The position numbers and the translations under genes were made by a program. A DNA stretch of 64,000 bases from the NCBI RefSeq assembly GCF_017873395.1, contig NZ_JAGGKC010000014.1, forward strand, positions 1 through 64,000, written 5' to 3'. The notes under the pieces are model-generated. The model was given only the letters and a program-made list of their open reading frames with translations. It made no database searches and was not told the DNA's origin. The stretch is from Youngiibacter multivorans (GTDB taxonomy: Bacteria; Bacillota; Clostridia; Clostridiales; Clostridiaceae). This document shows, piece by piece, positions 32,876-40,797 of this stretch (position 1 is the stretch's first letter; each line of letters opens with the position of its first letter).

Positions 32876-33623
32876 ATGCTTCAAAGAACAAGAAAGGCAA
32901 TAATTCTGGTTTCGCTGCTTCTGTTTCCAGTTACCCTGAACTATTTCTCACCATATGTATCTTTCGATGGTGCAATGAACGGTCTGGTTTCAGGAAGCCT
33001 GATCTTATTCGGCATGCTGTTCTTGTCTGGAGTGTTCCTTGGAAGGGCATGGTGCGGCTGGGCATGTCCAATGGCAGGTCTTAGCGAATATGCACTGTCA
33101 GTGAACGGGAAAAGCGTCAACACTAAGAGGCTTCGGAAGATAAGGCTTGTGATATTCACGATATGGTTTGGCGGGATAATCGTCATGTTCATAAAATCAG
33201 GCGGTATAAAAGGCATCGCACCCTTACATATGACCGAGAATGTGATATCTGTCGATGAACCGGTAAAGTACATTGTCTACTTCATGGTCCTGCTTCTCTT
33301 CACTGTGCTGACCTTCGCCCTTGGCAAGAGGGGCGCATGCCATTCCATCTGCTGGATGTCGCCATTCCATCTGCTGGATGTCGCCATTCCTGGAAGGTGG
33401 TTACAGACTGGGAAGAAGGCTCAAGCTGCCTCAGCTTAGGATATTGTCCGAGCCGAAGAGCTGCATATCCTGTGGAGCCTGTGACAGGAAGTGCCAGATG
33501 GGGATAAATGTATCTGAGGACCTAAAGAAGGGATCAATAGAAGATCCTGACTGCATCATGTGCGGAGAATGCACCGGTGCTTGTAAAAAGGGTGTCCTGA
33601 GGTTCGGGACAAGGAAGATATGA
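32876..33623 (+). pseudogene. frameshifted 4Fe-4S membrane protein (NosR/YccM-like)
   Basis: An iron-sulfur polytopic membrane protein interrupted by a 22-bp tandem duplication. The first part (ATG 32876, GGAGGG site) has four hydrophobic segments and the CGWACPMAGLSEY motif; it runs to a stop at 33439. The second part, in another frame to 33623, carries two ferredoxin motifs, CISCGACDRKCQMG and CIMCGECTGACKKG. Removing one 22-bp unit would join them through HSICWMSPF into one protein of about 240 residues. Such proteins pass electrons across or along the membrane. It may be a true pseudogene, a reversible variant, or an assembly error. Confidence 0.8.
33339..33390 (+). repeat. 22-bp tandem duplication with partial third copy
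   Basis: Two identical adjacent 22-bp units (33339-33360 and 33361-33382) are followed by the first 8 bases of a third (33383-33390). As 22 is not a multiple of three, the duplication shifts the frame of the iron-sulfur gene. The 8-bp flanking identity (GCCATTCC) is the probable slippage seed. Confidence 0.9.
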
Positions 33624-33639
33624 GGAAATTTTGCTGATT

Positions 33640-33702
33640 CAATTAATTAAAAGGGCTTCACCTGAACTCTCAGCTTTTTGCTGAGATCCAGGTGAAGCCC
33701 TT
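33640..33702 (-). terminator. terminator of trpB2, displaced by the insertion element
   Basis: A 14-bp perfect stem joins AAGGGCTTCACCTG (33651-33664) and CAGGTGAAGCCCTT (33689-33702), capped by an inner stem CTCAGC/GCTGAG. On the minus strand it continues into TTTTAATTAATT, the form of an intrinsic terminator for the convergent TrpB2 gene now 1.8 kb away beyond the insertion element. It can also stop transcripts of the iron-sulfur gene from the plus side, less efficiently. Confidence 0.75.
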
Positions 33703-33720
33703 GATGAAAAAGCTTGCGCA

Positions 33721-33744
33721 AACTCGTGACTTCAGTCGTGAGTT
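33721..33744 (+). repeat. left-end subterminal palindrome of the IS
   Basis: AACTCGTGAC and GTCGTGAGTT form a 10-bp hairpin with two G-T pairs and a TTCA loop, 15 bases inside the inferred left end. TnpA of this family binds such hairpins. Confidence 0.75.
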
Positions 33745-33821
33745 AGCAAGCGAAGTGAATAATAGTTTTGCATTATTCAAGTGTTAAACGGTTCTGAAGT
33801 ATTCTTATGTCTGAAATACAT

Positions 33822-34206
33822 ATGGACGCGGATACGTCTAAACAATCCAGTATCCTATGGTTTGTTGCGTAAAGTATCGGCACGATATCCTAATCAGACA
33901 GACGAATGGAAATGTGAAGGATTTGTTAAATCTGATTACTGATGACAATGATTTGTATATTCTGGAGATGGGAAAGCATAATGATTATGTGTATCTTCTG
34001 ATTGACTGCAAACCTCAGCACTATATCCCAAATGTCGTGAAAGCACTCAAAGGGGTATCAGCAAGGGTATTGTTCAAGAATCACCCTGAACTGAAGAAAC
34101 GGTTATGGGGCGGTCAGTCAAGTGGAATCCCAGCTGCTTTGTTGCCACAGTCAGTGAAAACACCGAGGAGCAAATCCACAGGTACATACAGAATCAGAAA
34201 AAATGA
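33822..34206 (+). pseudogene. tnpA: tnpA remnant, Y1 HUH transposase
   Basis: Remnant of the small single-strand transposase. The matching parts are VCCVKYRHDIL, CKPQHYIPNVVKALKG, FKNHPELKKRLWGG and, in another frame, WNPSCFVATVSENTEEQIHRY to the stop at 34204-34206. At least two frameshifts are needed to join them, one near 33840-33860 and one near 34110. The HUH metal motif, normally His-x-His before LLI, reads DYVYLLI, so both histidines have become tyrosines. Because of the second frameshift, the open frame runs on into tnpB and gives an artificial fusion. Confidence 0.85.
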
Positions 34207-34243
34207 GACAGTTCAAGCTTTGACAATGGTGGAGGTGAGTGCA

Positions 34244-35391
34244 TTGCTGCAGCATAAAGCCTATGAATACCGTATCTATCCAGATAAGAAACAGGAAACG
34301 CTGATTGCAAAGACAATCGGCAGTTCAAGGTTCGTATACAACCATTTTCTGGAACTTTGGAACAAGGAATATGAGGAGACTGGAAAAGGTCTGACTTATT
34401 TCGCATGCTCCAAACTTCTGACCAAGATGAAGAGGGACACGGAAACAGTATGGCTTTGTGAAGTGGATAAGTTCTCGCTCCAGAATTCCCTTCGTAACCT
34501 GTCGGACGCCTTCTCCCGATTTTTCAAAGGACAGAATGAGCATCCCCAGTTCAAGAGCAAGAAGAGCCCGAGGCAAAGCTATACTACACAATTAACGAAC
34601 AACAACATCGCAGTATCCGGAAATTACCTGAAGCTGCCCAAGCTAGGCCTTGTCAAGTTTGCAGACAGCCAGGAGATGAAAGGACGTATACTGAATGCCA
34701 CAATACGAAGGAAATCGAGTGGGAAATTCTTCGTATCGATCCTTTGTGAAGAGGAAATCTGTGAATTGCCTAAGACTGACTCTGCTGTCGGAATTGACCT
34801 CGGAATCACTGACTTTGCAGTCCTGTCAGACGGCACCAGGAATGACAACAACCATTTCACCAGGCAAATGGAAGAGAGGCTTAGACGTGAGCAGCGAAAG
34901 CTTGCAAGGCGTGCACTTGCTGCGGAGAAAAGGGGCATTCCCCTTTCTGAAGCCAGGAACTATCAGAAGCAAAGGGGAAGGTAGCGAGACTTTATGAAAA
35001 GGTTGCAAACCAGCGGAATGAATTTCTTAACAAACTCAGTACAGAGATAGTCAAAAACCACGATATCATCTGTATCGAGGACCTTAACGTTAAGGGCATG
35101 ATGCGCAATCATAAACTGGCAAAAAGCATCTCTGATGTATCATGGACGAGCCTTGTATCGAAACTGCAGTACAAGGCTTCCTGGTATGGAAAAGAAGTCA
35201 TCAGGATAAGCAGATGGTTTCCGTCAAGTCAGATATGCTCAGAGTGCGGCCACAAGGACGGGAAGAAGCCACTCCATGTAAGGGTGTGGACCTGTCCTGT
35301 TTGTCATGCCCACCATGACCGCGATGTCAATGCAGCAAGAAATATACTGGCAGAAGGACTCAGGATAAGAGCTCTGACTCCAGGGTCTTAG
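34244..35391 (+). pseudogene. tnpB: tnpB, RNA-guided RuvC nuclease of the IS, frameshifted
   Basis: TnpB of about 382 residues if repaired. The start is TTG 34244, 8 bases after GGAGG. RuvC residues are present: Asp in VGIDLGITDFAVL, Glu in CIEDLNVKGM and Asp in HDRDVNAARNI. The zinc ribbon is CSECGHKDG and CPVCH. A stop at 34982-34984 in a GGGG context (34974-34977) is explained by a single-base deletion; after it the frame continues KVARLYEKVANQ to 35391. Without frameshifting, only the N-terminal two thirds is made, lacking two catalytic residues. Confidence 0.88.
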
Positions 35392-35500
35392 TAATACAGA
35401 AACAAACAAGAACCGCAGGAATTGCGGGGATAGCTTGGTAAATAAGAGAAACCTCTGGCGGCAAAGAAATAAGCCGGTAAGTATGCTCTGTTCCCAAGAA

Positions 35501-35522
35501 TCTCGTGACTTTAGTCATGAGA
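35501..35522 (+). repeat. right-end subterminal palindrome of the IS
   Basis: TCTCGTGAC and GTCATGAGA form a 9-bp hairpin with a TTTA loop, almost identical to the left-end palindrome. The 110 bp between tnpB and this hairpin is the region from which TnpB guide RNA (omega RNA) derives in related elements. Confidence 0.72.
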
Positions 35523-35536
35523 GGTTCAATCTTTTC

Positions 35537-36916
35537 TTACTTTCCGATGTCCGGTATTGTTGCGAAGCCTTTTTCAAGGTCCTCATCAGTTGGTATATGG
35601 TCAACCATGTTGCCGCTGTTGTAGTTCATGTATGCTGTCATGTCGAAGTAGCCTGTGCCTGTGAGTCCGAAGAGTATAGTCTTTTCCTCACCGGTTTCCT
35701 TGCATTTGAGAGCTTCTTCAACAGCGCCATAGATGGCATGGGATGATTCGGGGGCGGGGAGGATACCCTCGCACTTTGCAAAAATCGAGGCTACATCAAA
35801 TACCTTGCTCTGCTCCACTGACCTTGCAGTGATATAGCCATCGTGGAACAGCTTGGATATTATGGGGCTCATGCCATGGTATCTGAGGCCGCCTGCATGG
35901 TTTGGAGAAGGCATGAAGCCTGAGCCCAAGGTGTACATTCTTATGAGAGGAGTCATCTTGCCGGTGTCGCCGAAGTCATACGCATATCTTCCTCTTGTGA
36001 GAGATGGACAGGAAGCAGGTTCTATTCCGACGAACTCGATACTATTCTCTCCCTTTATCCTGCCTCCCATGAAAGGAGCTATGAGTCCACCGAAGTTCGA
36101 TCCGCCGCCGACACATCCGATTATGACATCGGGCTTTATGCCGTATTTTTCGCAGGCTGTCTGTGTCTCAAGACCTATTACCGTCTGGTGAAGTATAACG
36201 TGGTCAAGTACGCTTCCAAGTACATATCTGCAGTTCTTCCTGCTCATTGCAGTTTCAAGAGCCTCAGATATGGCACATCCCAGTGAACCGCCTGTTCCAG
36301 GATTCTCTTCAAGTATCCTTCTGCCTACTGCGGTTTCAGTTGAAGGCGAAGCATGGACCTTTGCGCCGTAGGTTTCCATGAGGACTTTCCTGTAAGGCTT
36401 CTGCTCCGAGGATATCTTGACCATGAAGACATCAAGGGGTACTCCATAATATGCGCATGCCATTGAAAGGGCTGATCCCCACTGTCCTGCTCCGGTTTCT
36501 GTGGTCAGGCTCTCGATTCCCTGCTGCTTCGCGTAGTAGACCTGAGCTGCCGCAGAGTTCAGCTTATGGGAGCCTGAAGTGTTATTGCCCTCGAACTTGA
36601 AGTAGATCTTGGCCGGTGTCCCAAGCTGCTTCTCAAGGTTATAGGCCCTGACGAGAGGCGAAGGCCTGTACATCCTGTAATAATCCGTGACGCCCTCAGG
36701 TATAGGAATAAACTCATCCTTTGTGTTCATCTCCTGGTCGACCAGCTCATCGCAGAAAATAGGCTTCAGCTCATCTGCAGTCATTGGCTGAAGTGTACCG
36801 GGGTGAAGGAACGGGTCAGGAAGCTCCTTCATGACTGCCTTGACGTTGTACCAGCTCTTTGGCATCTCATCTTCAGAGAGATAGATTTTGTAAGGTATCT
36901 TTTCCATGTTACTCAT
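35537..36916 (-). CDS. trpB: TrpB2-type tryptophan synthase beta chain
   Basis: A 459-residue PLP enzyme of the stand-alone TrpB2 group, which joins indole and serine into tryptophan. The PLP lysine lies in NTSGSHKLNSAAAQ; the phosphate loop is CVGGGSNFGG. TrpB2 proteins are longer than TrpB1 (about 400). No trpA is adjacent, so it may salvage free indole. It is controlled by a tryptophan T-box and a consensus promoter. GAAAGG lies 9 bases before a second ATG at 36907, which may be the true start. Its original terminator has been separated from it by the IS605 element 7 bp after its stop. Confidence 0.92.
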   Translation of the reverse strand: MSNMEKIPYKIYLSEDEMPKSWYNVKAVMKELPDPFLHPGTLQPMTADELKPIFCDELVDQEMNTKDEFIPIPEGVTDYYRMYRPSPLVRAYNLEKQLGTPAKIYFKFEGNNTSGSHKLNSAAAQVYYAKQQGIESLTTETGAGQWGSALSMACAYYGVPLDVFMVKISSEQKPYRKVLMETYGAKVHASPSTETAVGRRILEENPGTGGSLGCAISEALETAMSRKNCRYVLGSVLDHVILHQTVIGLETQTACEKYGIKPDVIIGCVGGGSNFGGLIAPFMGGRIKGENSIEFVGIEPASCPSLTRGRYAYDFGDTGKMTPLIRMYTLGSGFMPSPNHAGGLRYHGMSPIISKLFHDGYITARSVEQSKVFDVASIFAKCEGILPAPESSHAIYGAVEEALKCKETGEEKTILFGLTGTGYFDMTAYMNYNSGNMVDHIPTDEDLEKGFATIPDIGK

Positions 36917-36936
36917 CCTTTCAAGTTAAAATTAAA

Positions 36937-37200
36937 ATAAAAAAAGCCCTTGTCCTACATAGGACAAAGACAAAGTCTCTGCGGTACCACCCAAATTGCG
37001 ATAAATCGCCGCTCGTTCTACACACCTTCATGCGCGCTCACTTTGAAACGGGTCGAGATCCCGGCTTGCATACTGCCATTATTGGTTTCTGCATCGCCCT
37101 CATGAGTCCATTCGCAGAGGTCCTAGCACCGCAATCACACCATCTGCGGCTCTCTTTGGAAAGGAAACTTCTGTTACTTCTCTCAATCAAAGGTTTTAGT
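36937..37200 (-). ncRNA. T-box riboswitch, tryptophan-specific
   Basis: On the minus strand the canonical T-box sequence TGGGTGGTACCGC occurs at 36993-36981. The terminator stem TTGTCCTA/TAGGACAA (36967-36952) runs into GGGC and seven Ts (to about 36940). Upstream, the specifier loop region reads GAATGGAC with the tryptophan codon TGG at 37110-37108. Uncharged tRNA-Trp should stabilise the antiterminator and turn on trpB2 when tryptophan is short. The specifier assignment agrees with the gene it controls. Confidence 0.92.
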
Positions 37201-37219
37201 ATTAAATTGGTTAACTATG

Positions 37220-37248
37220 ATGATAATCCAGAGTGAAGTGTTTGTCAA
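37220..37248 (-). promoter_or_regulatory. sigma-A promoter of the T-box/trpB2 unit
   Basis: On the minus strand TTGACA (37248-37243) and TATCAT (37225-37220) are 17 bp apart, just upstream of the T-box. Confidence 0.82.
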
Positions 37249-37305
37249 TGAGGAACTTTTGTGCTTCATAGGAGCGCAGAGCTGGGATTTTTTGCTCACG
37301 GGAGT

Positions 37306-37334
37306 TTGACACCTGCCAGATATTAATGTAACAT
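37306..37334 (+). promoter_or_regulatory. sigma-A promoter of the thiamine operon
   Basis: TTGACA (37306-37311) and TAACAT (37329-37334) are 17 bp apart, 20 bp before the TPP aptamer and divergent from the trpB2 promoter. Confidence 0.82.
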
Positions 37335-37354
37335 CGAGTCATAACGGAATATGT

Positions 37355-37488
37355 GGGGAGCTTGTGTGCAGGCTGAGAGGAAGTAATCAACTTCGACCCT
37401 GGAACCTGATTTGGATAATGCCAACGTAGGGAAAGCTTTCACACAGTAGATATGTGGGATGACCTTATAGGACATCCCGCTTTTTTTT
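37355..37488 (+). ncRNA. TPP riboswitch with terminator
   Basis: The conserved THI-box parts occur in order: GGGGAGC (37355-37361), GGCTGAGAGG (37371-37380), then GACCCTGGAACCTGAT (37395-37410), TGGATAATGCCAACGTAGGG (37412-37431). A terminator stem at 37454-37480 (GTGGGATG with CATCCCGC) with eight Ts (37481-37488) forms the expression platform. Bound thiamine pyrophosphate should end transcription before the salvage genes. Confidence 0.95.
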
Positions 37489-37546
37489 ATTCCCGCACAC
37501 AGCATTGTCTTTTGGTACCGGTATTCCAGTAAGAAGGAGTGATCAA

Positions 37547-38743
37547 ATGGGAAATCAGAAGGACCCCGTTTCAAGTCATGGACTGCTTTGGTTCGGGGCA
37601 TCAGTATCAATCGCTGAGATACTGACAGGTACATTCATTTCACCACTGGGCTTTTCCAAAGGTATGGCGGCAGTAATAACCGGACACCTTATAGGAGGAG
37701 TGCTTATCTATCTAGCCGGACTCCTTGGAGCAAGGAGCGGGAGAGGGGCAATGGACACTGCCAAGCTTTCCTTCGGGGAGAAGGGGGCTGCTCTGTTTTC
37801 AATTCTCAACGTGCTGCAGCTTATCGGCTGGACAGCAATAATGATAGCCTCAGGGGCGAGTGCGGCGAATCTTGCAGCAAACGGCGCAGGCGGCTATTCA
37901 TTATGGAGCCTGGCAATTGGCGTGCTGATACTTGCCTGGCTTGTCATGGGGATGAAGAACCTTGGCAAGGTCAATATTGTTATAGTGGGAGCGCTTTTCC
38001 TAATGACAGTCGCCATAAGCCTAGCAGTATTCAAGGGGGATCCCGGAAGTGCAGCAGGAGGTACCATGTCATTCGGTGCAGCGGTGGAGCTGTCAGCTGC
38101 CATGCCTCTTTCGTGGCTTCCGCTTGTGGCAGACTATACAAAGGGAGCAGGGAGGAAGAAGGCAGTTTCCCTCGTTTCAGCCTTTGCCTATACAGCCGGA
38201 AGCATATGGATGTATGCCATAGGTCTCGGTGCTGCAGTATTCCTGGGTGAATCAGATATTGCTGTCATAATGGCAGGAGCCGGATTTGGAGTGCTTGGGA
38301 TATATGTGGTCATAGCATCAACTGTAACCACAACGTTCCTGGATGTGTTTTCTGCCGGGGAGAGCTTTACATCAATATCCCAATGGCCTGGACGCAAAGC
38401 TGTCGCAATAGCAGCCTGCATTCTTGGTACGATCCTTGCTCTTCGCGTCGATGTCTTCAGGTTCGAGGGATTCCTTTACCTGATTGGCTCCGTATTCGCT
38501 CCAATGGCTGCGATAATGCTGACTGATCACTACATACTTGGCAAGGACAGCTCAGGAGAGTCATTTAATTTTCTGAACCTTGCCCTTTGGGCAGCAGGCT
38601 TCATGGTCTACAGGCTATTCATGTCTATGGACACTATACTGGGAAGCACACTTCCGGTAATGGGACTTATAAGCCTTGCGACTATTATGATGAATGGAGG
38701 AATTCAATATGTCAAAAATGCATCTGGAAAAGAACAGGCTTAA
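37547..38743 (+). CDS. cytX: CytX-type hydroxymethylpyrimidine transporter
   Basis: About 398 residues with roughly 11-12 hydrophobic segments, a member of the nucleobase:cation symporter-1 (NCS1) group. SWLPLVADYTKGAG and WFGASVSIAEILTG are typical of the CytX branch, which is regulated by TPP riboswitches and thought to import the thiamine precursor HMP. ATG 37547 has AAGGAG at 8 bases; an upstream frame to 37505 lacks a site. It is the first gene after the riboswitch and overlaps thiM by 35 bp. Confidence 0.88.
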   Translation: MGNQKDPVSSHGLLWFGASVSIAEILTGTFISPLGFSKGMAAVITGHLIGGVLIYLAGLLGARSGRGAMDTAKLSFGEKGAALFSILNVLQLIGWTAIMIASGASAANLAANGAGGYSLWSLAIGVLILAWLVMGMKNLGKVNIVIVGALFLMTVAISLAVFKGDPGSAAGGTMSFGAAVELSAAMPLSWLPLVADYTKGAGRKKAVSLVSAFAYTAGSIWMYAIGLGAAVFLGESDIAVIMAGAGFGVLGIYVVIASTVTTTFLDVFSAGESFTSISQWPGRKAVAIAACILGTILALRVDVFRFEGFLYLIGSVFAPMAAIMLTDHYILGKDSSGESFNFLNLALWAAGFMVYRLFMSMDTILGSTLPVMGLISLATIMMNGGIQYVKNASGKEQA

Positions 38744-39533
38744 GAATCCGCTTGTACACTGCATCACGAACTATGTCACAGTCAACGATGTTGCCAACAT
38801 GCTCATAGCATGCGGAGGAGCTCCGATAATGGCGGATGAGGCGGCTGAGGTCGAGGAAATGACAGCCATATGCGATGCGCTTGTGCTTAACATAGGCACC
38901 CTCAATGAGAGGACTGTCGACTCGATGATGCTGGCTGGGAGGAAGGCTTCAGAGCTTGGTCACCCGGTGGTTCTTGACCCGGTTGGAGCCGGAGCCACGA
39001 AGCTGAGGACAGAGACTGCCCTTAAGCTTATCAAAGAAATACCGATGGCGGTCATAAGAGGAAACATTTCGGAGATCATGACGCTCTATCACGGTACAGG
39101 CAGCACCAAGGGTGTGGATGCCAGCATAGGTGATACTGTTACTGAAGATAACCTGGATGAGAAGATAAGCCTCGCCAGAGGGCTTTCAAAGAATACAGGG
39201 GCAGTTGTCGCGATAACAGGTGCAATAGACATCATCGCTGATGGTACAGCAGCTTATATCGTCAGGAACGGTCATCCGATGATGTCGAAGGTATCAGGAA
39301 CCGGGTGCATGCTTACAGCTGTAATCGCATCTTATGTGTCAGCAAATCCTGAAGAAATGGCTGGAGCATGTGCCACGGCCATAGCAGCCATGGGCCTTTC
39401 AGGCGAGATCGCATATGAGCGTCTGATGAAGTCAGGTGGAGGTCCCTCAACCTACAGGTCTTTTATCATCGATGCCATGGGAAACATGACTTCAACTGAA
39501 CTCGAAGGAGGGATGAAGATTGAGGTTAGATAA
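38709..39533 (+). CDS. thiM: hydroxyethylthiazole kinase ThiM
   Basis: About 274 residues. ThiM phosphorylates the thiazole alcohol HET for thiamine salvage. Typical segments are NPLVHCITNYVTVNDVANML, VVLDPVGAGAT, VIRGNISEIMTL and the catalytic/anion loop KVSGTGCMLTAVIA. The start at 38709 has GGAGG at 8 bases and lies within the end of cytX. The next gene supplies the enzyme that uses its product. Confidence 0.94.
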   Translation: MSKMHLEKNRLKNPLVHCITNYVTVNDVANMLIACGGAPIMADEAAEVEEMTAICDALVLNIGTLNERTVDSMMLAGRKASELGHPVVLDPVGAGATKLRTETALKLIKEIPMAVIRGNISEIMTLYHGTGSTKGVDASIGDTVTEDNLDEKISLARGLSKNTGAVVAITGAIDIIADGTAAYIVRNGHPMMSKVSGTGCMLTAVIASYVSANPEEMAGACATAIAAMGLSGEIAYERLMKSGGGPSTYRSFIIDAMGNMTSTELEGGMKIEVR

Positions 39534-40158
39534 GCACAGCCTCCTGCTGTATGCCGTGACAGACCGGAGGGATTTAGGTGATATGGAGCTTGCCGAGGCT
39601 GTAAGGCTTGCGATTGAAGGTGGTACAACCATGATACAGCTAAGGGAAAAGGACCTGAGTTCAGAGGAGTATGCGAAGCTTGGTCTAGGTATTCTCGATG
39701 TATGCAGAAGGAGTGGTGTGCCGCTGATAGTTAATGATGATGTTGAAGCTGCGCTTATGCTGGAGGCAGAAGGTGTCCATGTGGGGCAAAGCGACCTTGA
39801 TGCGAAAAGTGTAAGAGAAATCATAGGAGGAAGGATGATCCTTGGGGTTTCAGCCGAGACTGTTGAGCAGGCAAGGAAGGCTGAGGCTGAAGGCGCTGAC
39901 TATATCGGAGTAGGAGCAATGTTTTCAACCTCAACCAAGTCGGATGCAGGTTTAGTGGATATCGAGACGCTGCGGGACATTTGCTCCAGCGTTTCCATTC
40001 CTGTTGTCGCAATAGGAGGAATTTCAAAGGACAACCTGCATCTGCTGGCAGGTACTGGTATAGCTGGCATTTCGGTGGTGTCAGCGATCTTTTCCGCAAA
40101 GTGCCCTAAAAAGGCGGCTAAGGAGCTTGCTGCAGGAATGGAGGTGTTGTTGACTTGA
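39520..40158 (+). CDS. thiE: thiamine phosphate synthase ThiE
   Basis: A 212-residue TIM-barrel enzyme that couples HMP pyrophosphate with HET phosphate to thiamine phosphate. Motifs: TMIQLREKDLSSEEY, PLIVNDDVEAAL, GVHVGQSDLDAK, YIGVGAMFSTSTKSDA and VAIGGISKDNL. The start is TTG 39520, with GGAGGG 7 bases upstream, overlapping the thiM end by 14 bp. Its own stop overlaps the next start as TTGA. Confidence 0.94.
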   Translation: MRLDKHSLLLYAVTDRRDLGDMELAEAVRLAIEGGTTMIQLREKDLSSEEYAKLGLGILDVCRRSGVPLIVNDDVEAALMLEAEGVHVGQSDLDAKSVREIIGGRMILGVSAETVEQARKAEAEGADYIGVGAMFSTSTKSDAGLVDIETLRDICSSVSIPVVAIGGISKDNLHLLAGTGIAGISVVSAIFSAKCPKKAAKELAAGMEVLLT

Positions 40159-40796
40159 AGATCAAGGGAGTTATATTGGACCTTGACGGTACAATAATTG
40201 ATTCGATGGGAATGTGGAAGAATCTGGGAGAGAAGTTCCTTGTAGGGCTGGGAATAAGGCCTGAAGAAGGATTGTCTCTGATCCTTGCTCCCATGGGTAT
40301 TGGGGAGGCATGTGAATACCTTAGGAAAAAGTATGCTCTGCCGATGAATGATAAGGAAATATATGAGGGAATCCTGTCATTGATTGAGGAAGGATACACA
40401 AGGACTCTGCAGCTTAAGCCATATGCTGCAGAGTTCCTCGAAAGGCTGAGGGCTATGGGTGTGAAGGCGGTAGCAGCCACTGCAACAGACAGAGCCCTTG
40501 CAGAGGCTGCACTTAAAAGGCTCGGTGTAATAGACCTGTTTTCCGGTTTGATAACCGAGCGTGAAGCAGGGGCAACCAAGAAGGAGCCGGAAATCTTCCT
40601 AAGGGCTCTCAACATCCTTGGCACGTCAATCGAGGAGACCGCAGTCTTCGAGGATGCGCTTCATGCGCTGAGGACAGCCAAAAAAGCAGGATTCATTACT
40701 GTCGCTGTGGAGGATGAAGCAAGCCATGGTGAGCTGAAGGAGATAATCAGGGTCGCGGATGTATATATTGAAACGCTGGCTGACTGGAGGTTTTAA
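40155..40796 (+). CDS. HAD-family phosphatase in the thiamine operon
   Basis: A 213-residue HAD hydrolase of the beta-phosphoglucomutase-like subfamily: nucleophile motif LDLDGTIIDS, motif II ATATD, Lys motif KKEPEIF and motif IV VFEDALHAL. Start TTG 40155 overlaps the thiE stop and has GGAGGTG at 8 bases. Placed between thiE and thiD, it may dephosphorylate thiamine phosphate to thiamine or remove a damaged intermediate. The substrate is inferred only from position. Confidence 0.82.
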   Translation: MKIKGVILDLDGTIIDSMGMWKNLGEKFLVGLGIRPEEGLSLILAPMGIGEACEYLRKKYALPMNDKEIYEGILSLIEEGYTRTLQLKPYAAEFLERLRAMGVKAVAATATDRALAEAALKRLGVIDLFSGLITEREAGATKKEPEIFLRALNILGTSIEETAVFEDALHALRTAKKAGFITVAVEDEASHGELKEIIRVADVYIETLADWRF

Positions 40797-40797
40797 A

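Larger units (their letters stand above)
33706..35529 (+). mobile_element. decayed IS200/IS605 family element
   Basis: A single-strand-transposing insertion sequence with tnpA and tnpB remnants and subterminal palindromes at both ends (33721-33744 and 35501-35522) that share CTCGTGACTT. The left flank is TTGAT (33701-33705), the target pentamer used by ISDra2-type elements; the right end TTCAA (35525-35529) resembles IS605-type right cleavage sites. No target duplication is expected or seen. Ends are inferred from these motifs. tnpA is broken and lacks its catalytic histidines, so the copy cannot move by itself. Confidence 0.82.

Noticed and set aside
33857..34984. A single 375-residue transposase-like fusion protein
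   Set aside because: It is an accidental joining of broken tnpA to tnpB by a frameshift near 34110; the natural tnpA end lies in another frame at 34204-34206.
35435..35746. 103-codon plus-strand frame at the right end of the IS
   Set aside because: Runs antisense through trpB2 and across the IS boundary; no family resemblance.
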